A stretch of DNA of 64,000 bases from contig NZ_CP158281.1 in NCBI RefSeq assembly GCF_040256645.1, positions 3,100,001 through 3,164,000 of the forward strand, read 5' to 3'. Position 1 is the first letter of the stretch. Each line of letters starts with the position of its first letter. The DNA is from Brevibacterium sp. CBA3109. Its GTDB lineage: Bacteria > Actinomycetota > Actinomycetes > Actinomycetales > Brevibacteriaceae. The notes under the pieces were generated by a model. The model did no database searches and had not been told where the DNA came from. It worked only from the letters and a program-made list of their open reading frames with translations. The translations under genes were made by a program, and so were the position numbers. This document shows positions 28,386-36,441 of this stretch, one piece after another.

Positions 28386-29609
28386 TCAGGCCAGGATGTT
28401 CAGAAACGTGGGTCTTCGGTGCAGCGGTTCCGGCAGCTGCAGGGGGTTTTCGCCTGGACTCAGCCGCCCAGCGATGCTCGGATGGGCGGCACCGGTGAGG
28501 CCCGGTTGCGTTCCAGCCAGCCCGTTCCAGGTCAGCCATCCGAGCAGGGCCATCAGGAGTGCTTCCTTGCTGCCCTCTGGCAGGCCGAATTCCTCATCGG
28601 TGCTGGTCAGAGTGACATCGTCGCCGAGTTCGGTATGCAGACGATGCATCAGCGTCGGATTCCGTGTTCCCCCACCAGAGGCGATGACCCGGGTGACACC
28701 GTGGGTCCGGCAGGCATCGGCGACCGTGCGTGCGCTCAGCTGAGTGACCGTGGCGATGGCATCATACTCGCCGAGGTGGCTCCGAGTCCCGAGGAAACGG
28801 TCGAGGTAGTCCGCGTGGAAGAGTTCCTTGCCCGTCGACTTCGGTGCCGGCTGCTGGTAGTACGGATCGGCCAACAACGCACTGAGCAGCTCCTCGTCGA
28901 CCTGGCCCAGTGCGGCCAGCTTGCCGTCGCGGTCGAAGCCCTCTTCTCCCGCAGTGTTCCTGCGGGCGAGGACGTCGATGAGCGCATTGGCTGGACCGGT
29001 GTCGAAGGCGATAGGACCGCGATCGGGCGCGAGGACCGTGACGTTGGCGATGCCGCCGAGGTTGAGCACCGCAGTCGGTGTTTCGACCTCGCCGATGAGG
29101 AGCTCGTCGAGGATCCCGACGAGTGGGGCGCCCTGGCCACCGGCCGCAACGTCGCGGGCGCGGACGTCGGAGAGCACTGGAGCTCCGGTCGCCTCGGCGA
29201 TCCAGGCGGGTTGGCCGATCTGCAGGGTGGAGGTGACGAGGCCCTCGGTGATGTCGTGGCGCACCGTCTGACCATGGGAGACGACGAGATCGCAGTCGAC
29301 TCCGACCTCGGCGCACAGCTGCTGCACAGCCTCGGCGCTGAACCGACCCAGACGGGCATCGACGCTGGAGACCAGGGACAGGGGGACGTCGCCGGGTTCG
29401 AGGAGACGCAGGATGTCGAGGCGCAGCTGGTGATCGAATTCGACCTCCTGGCTGGCGAGGATGCGTACGCTCAGTTCGCCTGCGGCGTCCTGGCGCTGAT
29501 TCCCGTCTCCCTGTCCGTCGTTGCCGTCGTGGCCGGCAAGGGCGAAATCGGCGAGGACGACGTCGAGGGCGTCGGCGGAGGTGCCTGTCATGAGTCCGGC
29601 GATGATCAT
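28386..29609 (-). CDS. anmK: anhydro-N-acetylmuramic acid kinase AnmK
   Basis: A 407-residue ASKHA kinase that opens the 1,6-anhydro ring of anhydro-MurNAc and phosphorylates it to MurNAc-6-P. Motifs: GLMTGTSADALDVVLADF at the N-terminus, VVSHGQTVRHD, NLGGIANVT, FDTGPANALID, and the C-terminal VIASGGGTRNPTLM. A short Gly/Asp/Gln-rich insert follows the first strand. It starts inside the end of the GntR gene (ATGA overlap). Anhydro-MurNAc comes from lytic transglycosylases, so the operon recycles cell-wall fragments. Confidence 0.94.
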   Translation of the reverse strand: MIIAGLMTGTSADALDVVLADFALAGHDGNDGQGDGNQRQDAAGELSVRILASQEVEFDHQLRLDILRLLEPGDVPLSLVSSVDARLGRFSAEAVQQLCAEVGVDCDLVVSHGQTVRHDITEGLVTSTLQIGQPAWIAEATGAPVLSDVRARDVAAGGQGAPLVGILDELLIGEVETPTAVLNLGGIANVTVLAPDRGPIAFDTGPANALIDVLARRNTAGEEGFDRDGKLAALGQVDEELLSALLADPYYQQPAPKSTGKELFHADYLDRFLGTRSHLGEYDAIATVTQLSARTVADACRTHGVTRVIASGGGTRNPTLMHRLHTELGDDVTLTSTDEEFGLPEGSKEALLMALLGWLTWNGLAGTQPGLTGAAHPSIAGRLSPGENPLQLPEPLHRRPTFLNILA

Positions 29610-30328
29610 GCGTGGTCTCCTTCGGTCTGGTCGGGCAAGGTGAGTTCGGTGCGGATCTTGTAGCGGTCGCCGCGGTAGACGGAACGAACGAATTCGAAGG
29701 GCACTCCGTGTGCCCCGCTCGAGGTGCGTTCGAAGAGCAGAGCCGGTGACTGTTCGGGAACTCCGAGCACCTTCGCCTCGTCCGTATCGAGGAGGGTCGG
29801 TTCGATCGTCTGCACGCTGTGGTTGAGCACGATATCGAAGCGCGAGCGCAGAAGCTCATAGAATGAACTGTTCTCCAGGTCTTCGGCGCACAGTCCCGGA
29901 ACAAGGGCAGATGGAATATGCAGCTCTTCGAGCGCGAGTGGTTCTTCGTCGGCCAGCCGCAGACGCAGAATCGCGATGACCTCAGCGTTCTCGTCGACGT
30001 GCAGTCTGCGCCCGATGTGGGCTCCGGCTCTCGTCACATCGAAGGAGACCACACGAGATCCGGGGCGCATGCCGCGGGCGAGCATGTCTTGAGTGAAGGA
30101 ACTCGCGGCCAGGGGTTGGTCGAGTTTGGGTCCGAGGGCGAAGACACCGGCACCATGGCGGCGTCGGACCGCTCCCTTGGCGACCAGTTCGTCGATGGCG
30201 CGGCGCAGGGTCATCCGTGAGATGCCCAGCGCCTCGGCGAGCTGGCGTTCGGGTGGGAACTGCTCGCCGGCGCCCATTGACTCAAGGCGGTCGAGAAGCT
30301 GATCCCGAATCGAGTGGAATTTCGTCAC
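29606..30328 (-). CDS. GntR/HutC-family (UTRA) regulator of the MurNAc operon
   Basis: A 240-residue regulator. The winged helix is at about 10-75 (FPPERQLAEALGISRMTLRRAIDELVAKGAVRRRHGAGVF), and the rest is a UTRA ligand domain with FYELLRSRFDIVLNHSVQTIEP. Members such as NagR and DasR respond to phosphorylated amino sugars. It is the first gene of the operon, with a GTG start. Two inverted repeats just upstream look like its operators, so autoregulation is likely. A MurNAc-6-P or GlcNAc-6-P effector is inferred. Confidence 0.9.
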   Translation of the reverse strand: MTKFHSIRDQLLDRLESMGAGEQFPPERQLAEALGISRMTLRRAIDELVAKGAVRRRHGAGVFALGPKLDQPLAASSFTQDMLARGMRPGSRVVSFDVTRAGAHIGRRLHVDENAEVIAILRLRLADEEPLALEELHIPSALVPGLCAEDLENSSFYELLRSRFDIVLNHSVQTIEPTLLDTDEAKVLGVPEQSPALLFERTSSGAHGVPFEFVRSVYRGDRYKIRTELTLPDQTEGDHA

Positions 30329-30329
30329 G

Positions 30330-30343
30330 TGACTATTGAGTCA
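30330..30343 (-). promoter_or_regulatory. inverted repeat at the GntR start
   Basis: TGACT-ATTG-AGTCA ends two bases before the GTG start of the GntR gene. It could be a second operator or affect translation. Confidence 0.4.
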
Positions 30344-30363
30344 TAGAACACACTAGAAAATCA

Positions 30364-30376
30364 AGACCACTGGTCT
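30364..30376. promoter_or_regulatory. DasR/NagR-like operator in the gntR-AKR divergent region
   Basis: AGACCACTGGTCT has AGACCA/TGGTCT arms around one base. GntR/HutC amino-sugar regulators of the DasR type bind TGGTCT-AGACCA half-sites, here in the opposite arm order. It lies 36 bp upstream of the GntR start. Confidence 0.6.
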
Positions 30377-30486
30377 ACTTCGCGGCTTGAGAGATGGTGC
30401 GCTGCGTCGTTCGCGACTCGGCATCCTCGTTGCCTGCAATTAAGCTGAGGTCAGCACCCGAGCCATCTCCCGCCGCAGGAGGCACC

Positions 30487-31527
30487 GTGTACCAAGCAGC
30501 CGAAGACCGCTACGAGAAGATGCGCTATCGTCCAGTCAGCCGATCCGGGCTCGTGCTCCCTGCACTGTCCTTGGGACTGTGGCATAACTTCGGCGACGAC
30601 ATCGCCTTCCAGAATCAGCGCGACATCGTGCGTCGGGCCTTCGACTTAGGCGTCACCCACTTCGATCTGGCGAACAACTACGGCCCGCCTCCAGGGTCGG
30701 CCGAGACGAACTTCGGGCGCCTGCTGCGCGAGGACCTCGGGCCCTACCGGGACGAACTCATCATCTCGACCAAGGCCGGCTGGGCGATGCACCCCGGCCC
30801 CTACGGCGGTCCGGGCGGCAGCCGCAAATACCTGCTCGCCAGCCTCGACGCCTCACTCAAGCGGCTCGGCCTCGACTATGTTGACATCTTCTACTCCCAC
30901 CGCCCCGATGCCTCCACTCCTCTGGAAGAGACCATCGCGGCTCTTGACACCGCGGTGCGTTCGGGTCGCGCCCTCTACGCCGGCATCTCCTCATATTCGG
31001 CTGCCGACACCGCTCGCGCCTCGGCGCTGGCGAAGGAGCTGGGCACTCCCCTGCTCATCCACCAGCCCTCCTATTCGATGGTCAACCGCTGGATCGAATC
31101 CGATGGCCTCCTCGACACGACGGAGTCCGAGGGCTTGGGTGTCATCGCGTTCTCCCCGCTCGCTCAGGGGCTGCTCACCGACAAGTACCTCGGTGCGATC
31201 CCCGACGATTCACGCGCAGGCAAGAACACTCCGTCGTTCAAGGACGGGTTTCTCTCCGACGCTAATCTCGAGCGCATTCGCGGCCTCAACGAGATCGCGG
31301 CAGCGCGCGGTCAGTCACTGGCCCAGCTGGCGCTGAGCTGGGCGCTGCGCGATGATCGTGTGTCTTCGCTGGTCATCGGGTCCAGCCGAGTCGAACAGCT
31401 CGAGCACAATGTTGCGGCCCTCGATGCGCAGCCACTGACTGCCGAAGAGCTGATCGCCATCGATGAGTTCGCGGTCGATTCCGGCGTCGACATCTGGGGA
31501 GATGCCCGCCGCAGCACGAAGGACTGA
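30487..31527 (+). CDS. aldo/keto reductase, YghZ (GprA)-like
   Basis: A 346-residue AKR, the same length as E. coli YghZ, which reduces L-glyceraldehyde 3-phosphate and methylglyoxal. The N-terminus (VYQAAEDRYEKMRYRPVSRSGL, ALSLGLWHNFGDD) matches the YghZ pattern. The catalytic tetrad is visible as Asp and Tyr in FDLANNYG, Lys in ISTKAGW and His in YSHRPD. The GTG at 30487 is used because CAGGAGG precedes it and YghZ proteins start with MxYQA. It is divergent from the MurNAc operon and may share its operator region. Confidence 0.88.
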   Translation: MYQAAEDRYEKMRYRPVSRSGLVLPALSLGLWHNFGDDIAFQNQRDIVRRAFDLGVTHFDLANNYGPPPGSAETNFGRLLREDLGPYRDELIISTKAGWAMHPGPYGGPGGSRKYLLASLDASLKRLGLDYVDIFYSHRPDASTPLEETIAALDTAVRSGRALYAGISSYSAADTARASALAKELGTPLLIHQPSYSMVNRWIESDGLLDTTESEGLGVIAFSPLAQGLLTDKYLGAIPDDSRAGKNTPSFKDGFLSDANLERIRGLNEIAAARGQSLAQLALSWALRDDRVSSLVIGSSRVEQLEHNVAALDAQPLTAEELIAIDEFAVDSGVDIWGDARRSTKD

Positions 31528-31614
31528 GAGCGCCTTGCCCTGTTCTGCCAGGGTTCGCATGTGCCACCGTGATACCGTGAGCGCCGACCACACAGCCCCA
31601 TGCAGGAGCCCTCG

Positions 31615-32424
31615 ATGAGCGACAAGCGCCTTCCCGATGACGAGGCCCGGCGCGGGGACTCCGAAATCAGCGACTCCGATCACGGACATTCTGCCGGCAT
31701 GTCCGGCGAGGCGACCAACAGATCGACCAGCGAGGCAGACGCGGCTCCCAGGGAGAACCCCTGGGCTGCGCTCAAGCCATGGCAGGGGAAGGCCGCGGGT
31801 CTTGACAAGCTGCTGCTCTTCATCATCATCGGAGTACCGCTCGTCTACCTGGCGCTCATGCCGCTGCGTCCCTGGATGCTGGTGAATGCACCAGTTCTGC
31901 AGGAGTTCATCAATGGCGCGAAGACCGCAGTCGTTGCGGCCGGTGCCTACGCCAGCGTGGGTGAGATTCCGTTGTGGCTCGTCGTGGTCGCCGGGTTCAT
32001 CGGAATGGCGAAGTTCGACTGGGCGTTCTGGTTGGCCGGCCGACGGTGGGGTGATGGAGTGCTGCGGCTCTTCGCGCAGAACGAGCGGCAGCTCAAGCGC
32101 ATCGAGTCACTCAAACGGATCCCGAATTGGGCCCTGTTCCTCATGACCATCGTGTCCCGATGCCCGGGTGTGCCGGGCACCCTCGTCTATCTGGTCGCCG
32201 GTTGGACGAGGATGCGACTCTCGCTCTTCCTCATCGCCGACCTCCTCGGCTGCCTGATCTTCACCCTCATCTGGACGACGTTGGGATATCAGCTCGGTGA
32301 GACCGCCGTCGATGTGCTCAAGGTCGTCGACAAATACGCCCTGTGGCTGACGCTGGCGATCATTGTCGGCATCTTCGTCCTCACCTACATCAGGGAGTAC
32401 CGGAAGCAGAAGCGCGCAGAGTGA
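31615..32424 (+). CDS. DedA/VTT-family membrane protein
   Basis: A 269-residue protein with a polar 60-residue N-terminal tail and about five or six hydrophobic segments. The central FDWAFWLAGRRWGDGVLRLF and the following MTIVSRCPGVPGTLVYLVAGWTRM, with a conserved Arg and Pro-Gly, resemble the VTT/DedA core. DedA proteins are proposed lipid scramblases or transporters. ATG 31615 is preceded by AGGAG, better than the in-frame ATG at 31600. The tail is rich in charged and Ser/Asp residues. Confidence 0.75.
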   Translation: MSDKRLPDDEARRGDSEISDSDHGHSAGMSGEATNRSTSEADAAPRENPWAALKPWQGKAAGLDKLLLFIIIGVPLVYLALMPLRPWMLVNAPVLQEFINGAKTAVVAAGAYASVGEIPLWLVVVAGFIGMAKFDWAFWLAGRRWGDGVLRLFAQNERQLKRIESLKRIPNWALFLMTIVSRCPGVPGTLVYLVAGWTRMRLSLFLIADLLGCLIFTLIWTTLGYQLGETAVDVLKVVDKYALWLTLAIIVGIFVLTYIREYRKQKRAE

Positions 32425-32774
32425 GCCCCGCCTGAAGCGCCGGTGAACTCAGGCTCCGAAGTGGTCGAACTCAGGCACCGATGGCCTCAGGCTGTGAGCG
32501 TGGGCAGTAAGGCACAGGGATCTATCACCGTGCAACTGATGGCACCGCCCGAATGACAACTGCGATTATTGCCATTGCTTTCACCCGCAACCCTGCTAAC
32601 TTGCGGTTAACGGACTGTGTCGCAGTCCGGTTCTGGCGATTGAGCTCGCGCAATCGAGTGAACTGCAGGATTACGCGCTCGATGCAGCTCTCTGCGTCGC
32701 CAGGCTGAGCACTCCTGGCCACATGATCTGACCTAACAGACCTGACGGCCCCACATTGAAAAGGATGGCTGATC
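32425..32774. other. 350-bp intergenic region before the MetX-like gene
   Basis: No gene is supported here; a minus-strand frame of 86 codons has no recognisable product. Base composition drops toward the right end. It holds the TAAC-N5-GTTA motif at 32597-32609 and, near 32760, AAAGGAT, the ribosome site of the next gene. Confidence 0.5.
32597..32609 (+). promoter_or_regulatory. TAAC-N5-GTTA operator-like repeat
   Basis: TAAC-TTGCG-GTTA lies 165 bp before the MetX-like start. The same arms with the same spacing occur upstream of the alcohol dehydrogenase (35181-35193). Confidence 0.4.
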
Positions 32775-33794
32775 ATGACAAGCAACTACGAGATTTACGA
32801 ACTCGGTGACTTCGAACTCCAATCTGGGATGACGGTTGAGTCTGCGAAGTTGGCATACGAAACATTCGGAGAGCTCAACGCTGAGAAGAGCAACGCGATC
32901 GTCTACCCCACCTGGTATTCAGGATTCATTGCTGACAACTTCTGGCTGGTCGGTGAGGGCATGGGCCTGGACCCGAAGAAGTATTTCATCATCATCCCGG
33001 CTTTGTTCGGTAACGGTGAATCTTCTTCCCCCAGCAACACACCGAAGCCACGCAATGGCTCTCGATTCCCTGACTGCACGTTCTATGACAACGTCAGGGC
33101 GCAGCACCAGCTCGTGACTGAACACTTCGGCATCGAACATCTGCGACTCGTGTTGGGTTGGTCCATGGGCGCCGGCCAAACATATCAGTGGGGCGTGCAG
33201 TACCCGGACATGATGGACGGACTCATCCCATTCTGTGGGTCGCCCAAGACGTCCCCGAACAACATCGTATTCCTGAACTCGCTAGAAGCTGCGCTCACCG
33301 CCGACGCGGCTTGGCATAACGGATGGTACGACCAGCAGCCCGACGTGGGCCTTCGCGCATTCGCCCGTGTGTACTCGGGCTGGGGTCTATCCGCACAATT
33401 CTACTGGGACGAGGCGTGGCGCCAGCTCGGGTATGCGACCCTCGACGACTTTCTGGTGGGCTTCTGGGAGGGGCATTTTCTCCAGCGCGACGCCAACAAT
33501 CTGCTGACAATGTTATGGACGTGGAAGCATGGGGACGTCGGCAACACGACCGGCTTCGGCGGCGACACCAACAAGGCACTCGGCGCCATCAAGGTGCCAC
33601 TGATCCAGATGCCGGCCCACGAGGACCGGTACTTCGCCCCGGAAGAGGAAAAGCGTGCGGGTGAGTTCATCAAGGGCAGTGAGTTCAGAGAGATACCTGG
33701 AGTCTGGGGCCACTTCGCCGGCATCGGCGCGAATCCCACCGACACCGAATTCATCGATCGCGCGGTCAAGGAAATCTTGGGAGGCTCAGAGTAG
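32775..33794 (+). CDS. MetX-like alpha/beta hydrolase
   Basis: A 339-residue alpha/beta hydrolase related to homoserine O-acetyltransferases. The nucleophile elbow is LVLGWSMGAGQTYQWGVQYP, the acid is probably in MPAHEDRYFAP and the His in GVWGHFAGIG. It lacks other clear MetX features and is shorter than typical MetX, so hydrolase or acyltransferase activity on another substrate is as likely. Codon third positions are clearly less GC-rich than in the flanking housekeeping genes, a hint of transfer. It is alone in its operon; the zinc dehydrogenase on the other strand may be its functional partner. Confidence 0.78.
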   Translation: MTSNYEIYELGDFELQSGMTVESAKLAYETFGELNAEKSNAIVYPTWYSGFIADNFWLVGEGMGLDPKKYFIIIPALFGNGESSSPSNTPKPRNGSRFPDCTFYDNVRAQHQLVTEHFGIEHLRLVLGWSMGAGQTYQWGVQYPDMMDGLIPFCGSPKTSPNNIVFLNSLEAALTADAAWHNGWYDQQPDVGLRAFARVYSGWGLSAQFYWDEAWRQLGYATLDDFLVGFWEGHFLQRDANNLLTMLWTWKHGDVGNTTGFGGDTNKALGAIKVPLIQMPAHEDRYFAPEEEKRAGEFIKGSEFREIPGVWGHFAGIGANPTDTEFIDRAVKEILGGSE

Positions 33795-34079
33795 GTTGTT
33801 TCGTCACATGGGCATCGGTCAGTCCTTCGCGCATTCAGACCCCGCAGACCCCGCGCGCGTGGCTTGACAGGCCGTACTAGGGCAACAGCTCTCATCGGGT
33901 CGTAGCCAGAAGTGTCTTCAAACGACTCAACACGGCGACCCAGATCTGGGGTCTACCAGCGCTTAGGTCGCCGACCCGTATGGCGGGCCGGCAATCCAAA
34001 CCCTGGTAGAGGCTGTAAACACCGCAATCAGACCCCATGTCGGGACTGAACGCTCGTCAGCTCCCAGCGAGCATGCGCA

Positions 34080-35132
34080 TTAGAAGGCGGTGATGATGTT
34101 GAATCCTTTGGTTTTGAACTCCGACATCCTGCTGAATACCTCGTTCACATCCTCGAGTCCAACTTCCCGTTCGACCAGGGCCTGGGGATTAAGACGTCCC
34201 TGAGCTACAAGAGACAGCAGGCCCGGGAATTTCGGCTGGGGGTTACCGAAACTTCCGACGAGCTCGATTTCGGCGGCGGTGATCGCGTCGATGGGGACCT
34301 GTGCCATCCCCTGTTCATCAGAGCCGGTTAGACCCACCTGGACATGGCGTCCGCCCTTGCGGATCGAATTGATCGAGTTGGAGATGGTCTCCTGGATCCC
34401 CAGTGCGTCGATCCCTACGTGGGCGCCTCCAGCGGTAATTTCTTTGATGGCCTCAGGTACGTCCTCAGTCCGTGAATTAACCACCGCGTTTGCCCCAGCA
34501 TCGCGGGCTTGCTGCAGCTTGTCGTCACTGATGTCAACGGCGATGACCTGTGCACCAACAGCGGCGGCGACTTGGATCGCCGAGAGGCCAACACCACCGG
34601 CACCCTGCACCGCGACCCAGTCACCAGGTGACACCTGGCCCCGATCGATAGCGTGGAACCCGGTCATGTACCTGCAGCCAAGCGCGGCAGCTGCGGTCGA
34701 GCTGACGTTCTCGGGTAGCGAGATCAGGTTGGTTTCCGCTTGAGTGACCAGCAGATACTCCGCGTAACTACCGTCCCAACCACCAAATCCATATACCGCT
34801 ACATTGAGGCACAGATTCGGACGTCCGGCCCGACAGAATTCACAGCGACCACAACCATGGTGGAATGGTGCTGTCACCTTGTCGCCCTCACGGAACGAAC
34901 TGACGTTCTTGCCCACAGAGACGACTTCCCCGCCGAACTCGTGTCCAAGAACTGCCGGAAGCTCGAGTCCGAGTCCGATCCACTTCCAGTCGCCTTGCCA
35001 TCCGTGCCAGTCACTGCGACAGATACCCGATGCCTGGACTCTCAGCACCGCATCTTCGGGGCCCGGAGTCGGGTCCTTGACTTCTTCTACGACTAGGGGC
35101 TGATTGGCTTCTTTGACTACAGCTGCTCGCAT
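34080..35132 (-). CDS. zinc-dependent alcohol dehydrogenase
   Basis: A 350-residue medium-chain dehydrogenase. Catalytic zinc ligands are in SGICRSDWHGW and LGHEFGGEV; the structural zinc site CGRCEFCRAGRPNLC keeps all four Cys. The NAD-binding site reads VQGAGGVGLSAIQ, followed by an acidic residue at the strand end (VIAVDISDDK) that favours NAD over NADP. The ATG at 35132 follows GGAGGGATC. Two operator-like palindromes lie just upstream. The gap 33795-34079 below it is empty except for scattered short repeats. Confidence 0.9.
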   Translation of the reverse strand: MRAAVVKEANQPLVVEEVKDPTPGPEDAVLRVQASGICRSDWHGWQGDWKWIGLGLELPAVLGHEFGGEVVSVGKNVSSFREGDKVTAPFHHGCGRCEFCRAGRPNLCLNVAVYGFGGWDGSYAEYLLVTQAETNLISLPENVSSTAAAALGCRYMTGFHAIDRGQVSPGDWVAVQGAGGVGLSAIQVAAAVGAQVIAVDISDDKLQQARDAGANAVVNSRTEDVPEAIKEITAGGAHVGIDALGIQETISNSINSIRKGGRHVQVGLTGSDEQGMAQVPIDAITAAEIELVGSFGNPQPKFPGLLSLVAQGRLNPQALVEREVGLEDVNEVFSRMSEFKTKGFNIITAF

Positions 35133-35153
35133 CGAACTGATCCCTCCATGATT

Positions 35154-35175
35154 TGTGAAACATCGATGTTCCACA
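35154..35175 (-). promoter_or_regulatory. 22-bp near-perfect palindrome in the adh leader
   Basis: Outer arms TGTG/CACA and inner arms AACATCGATGTT form a palindrome with one mismatched pair. It begins 22 bp upstream of the adh start codon, a typical repressor site. Confidence 0.55.
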
Positions 35176-35179
35176 TTGC

Positions 35180-35194
35180 TTAACCGAACGTTAA
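35180..35194 (-). promoter_or_regulatory. TTAAC-N5-GTTAA operator upstream of adh
   Basis: TTAACCGAACGTTAA is a 15-bp inverted repeat with a CGAAC spacer, similar in form to TetR-family sites. The core TAAC-N5-GTTA also precedes the MetX-like gene. Confidence 0.5.
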
Positions 35195-36050
35195 GGGTGT
35201 CGCTCCATTTAGACTGAAGTGACTGAAACGGCCCTCGAAGAGTCGGTGCCATATACTATCACGCGGCTCTACGACAACCGGGTCTCCGGCTTTGGAGCGG
35301 AGCATTCCGGTGGTGCCCTGTGGTCACTCGATGGTGGCCTTTTCAACAATATTGGTTGTGCCGTGGTCTTAGTGTCCAAGACGTCCCGTCGGCTCCGAGA
35401 ATCCATGCTTCTGTACTTTCGTGCTCCCGTGCTTTCGTGCTGTGTTGAATCTTGCGTCACCCCGGAATATCCCAGCGCTTTTCCACCGGCAGCACACACC
35501 TTCGTTCAGTATCCGGGCCACTCACCATTTCGAATTCCGACATAGAGTGATCCACGTTCGCCGCCGCTGATGGGTGAAGCTCATACCTCGGGCTCCGAAG
35601 GACAGGGAGATCTCGCGCATTCGCGTCGGATCGGTCGTGCGTGCGCTGACGAGCGCTCAGGCGTCGATCCCCTGGTTGACGGCCACGCCCGACCCATCGA
35701 GCATGCGGGCGCCGCGCTCCTTCACCTCCCTGAGCAGATGAGCCTTTGAAGAGATCGAGACCGCACACGTGGCACACTCGCACTGAGGAGCGCAGTGCAC
35801 TGCCGCATGTGGTCGAAGTGCCACGCGATCAGTTTCGCAACGACGAGTTGAGTCGCGGGCCGCGGAATCGGCTCATTTTTTGAGGCCTCCCCAGAACACG
35901 TGACCATGGACGGCGAGGACCTCGAATCCGGAATTCGGTGCATCCGAGACTCCCATCAGGCTGAATGCGCAGCATCGGAAGAATGGGCCGCTGTTCGCGC
36001 AGCCAGGGTGGCTTCTGGCAGGTTCCGGGTTCTTCTGGCAGGGTAAGACC
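35195..36050. other. gene-poor 0.86-kb stretch, probable gene debris
   Basis: No frame here has a recognisable product. Frames of 70-110 codons on both strands overlap each other and lack good ribosome sites. On the minus strand two fragments look once coding: one ending ...VLAVHGHVFWGGLKK at 35873, faintly like the tail of LiaF/DUF1707-type proteins, and one around 35660-35740 reading LLREVKERGARMLDGSGVAV before a stop. Both are uncertain. The AT-rich left end (35200-35420) probably belongs to the adh promoter region. Confidence 0.45.
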
Positions 36051-36365
36051 ATGAGCAATGAACAGATCTTCGACGGGCCGCTGGCTCGCTCAGCCCGTGC
36101 CCTGGTTCGCGTTTCCGCCAAGGATGTTGCGTCCACAGCCGATGTGAAGAAGTCCGAACTCAAGGACTTCGAGAAGGGACACGACGACCTCACCGAACAG
36201 CAGGAGCACCGCATTCTCGAAGCTCTCGAAGAATTCGGCGCCAGGTTCGTCCGCGATGACTCCCACGGCGGCTACGGAGTGCGCCTGAAGTTCAACCGCG
36301 CCAAGGTCCGCGCCATCGAGCGCTGGGAAGACGAAGGCGGAACTTCCGCCGACGATGACGTCTGA
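36051..36365 (+). CDS. small XRE-type helix-turn-helix protein
   Basis: A 104-residue protein. The N-terminal part (LARSARALVRVSAKDVASTADVKKSELKDFEKG) is a compact XRE-like helix-turn-helix; the C-terminal part GGYGVRLKFNRAKVRAIERWEDEGG is strongly conserved in actinobacterial relatives known to me only as XRE-family proteins. It stands alone and ends at a strong terminator shared with gap. Target unknown. Confidence 0.78.
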   Translation: MSNEQIFDGPLARSARALVRVSAKDVASTADVKKSELKDFEKGHDDLTEQQEHRILEALEEFGARFVRDDSHGGYGVRLKFNRAKVRAIERWEDEGGTSADDDV

Positions 36366-36386
36366 GACCACCTGGGAACACAGAAG

Positions 36387-36421
36387 TTGCCCCGACCGTG
36401 CGATGTGCACGATCGGGGCAA
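36387..36421. terminator. bidirectional terminator between XRE gene and gap
   Basis: TTGCCCCGACCGTGC pairs with GCACGATCGGGGCAA over 15 bp with one G-T pair and a 5-nt loop. TTTCTTGT follows on the plus strand and AACTTCTG on the minus strand. Confidence 0.75.
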
Positions 36422-36441
36422 TTTCTTGTCTCGCTGGAAAG

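Noticed and set aside
26868-29663. A 931-codon open frame on the plus strand
   Set aside because: It runs antisense through the symporter and anmK, and the product is a low-complexity Asp/Glu/Arg shadow typical of high-GC reverse frames.
32525-32785. 86-codon minus-strand gene before the MetX-like gene
   Set aside because: Overlaps the promoter and start of the hydrolase; product has no recognisable features.
32775-33794. True homoserine O-acetyltransferase (metX)
   Set aside because: The protein is short and atypical, with no metY or other methionine gene adjacent, so only a MetX-like fold is claimed.
35219-35545. 108-codon plus-strand gene divergent from adh, possibly its regulator
   Set aside because: No helix-turn-helix or other motif, no ribosome site, and it starts inside the adh control region.
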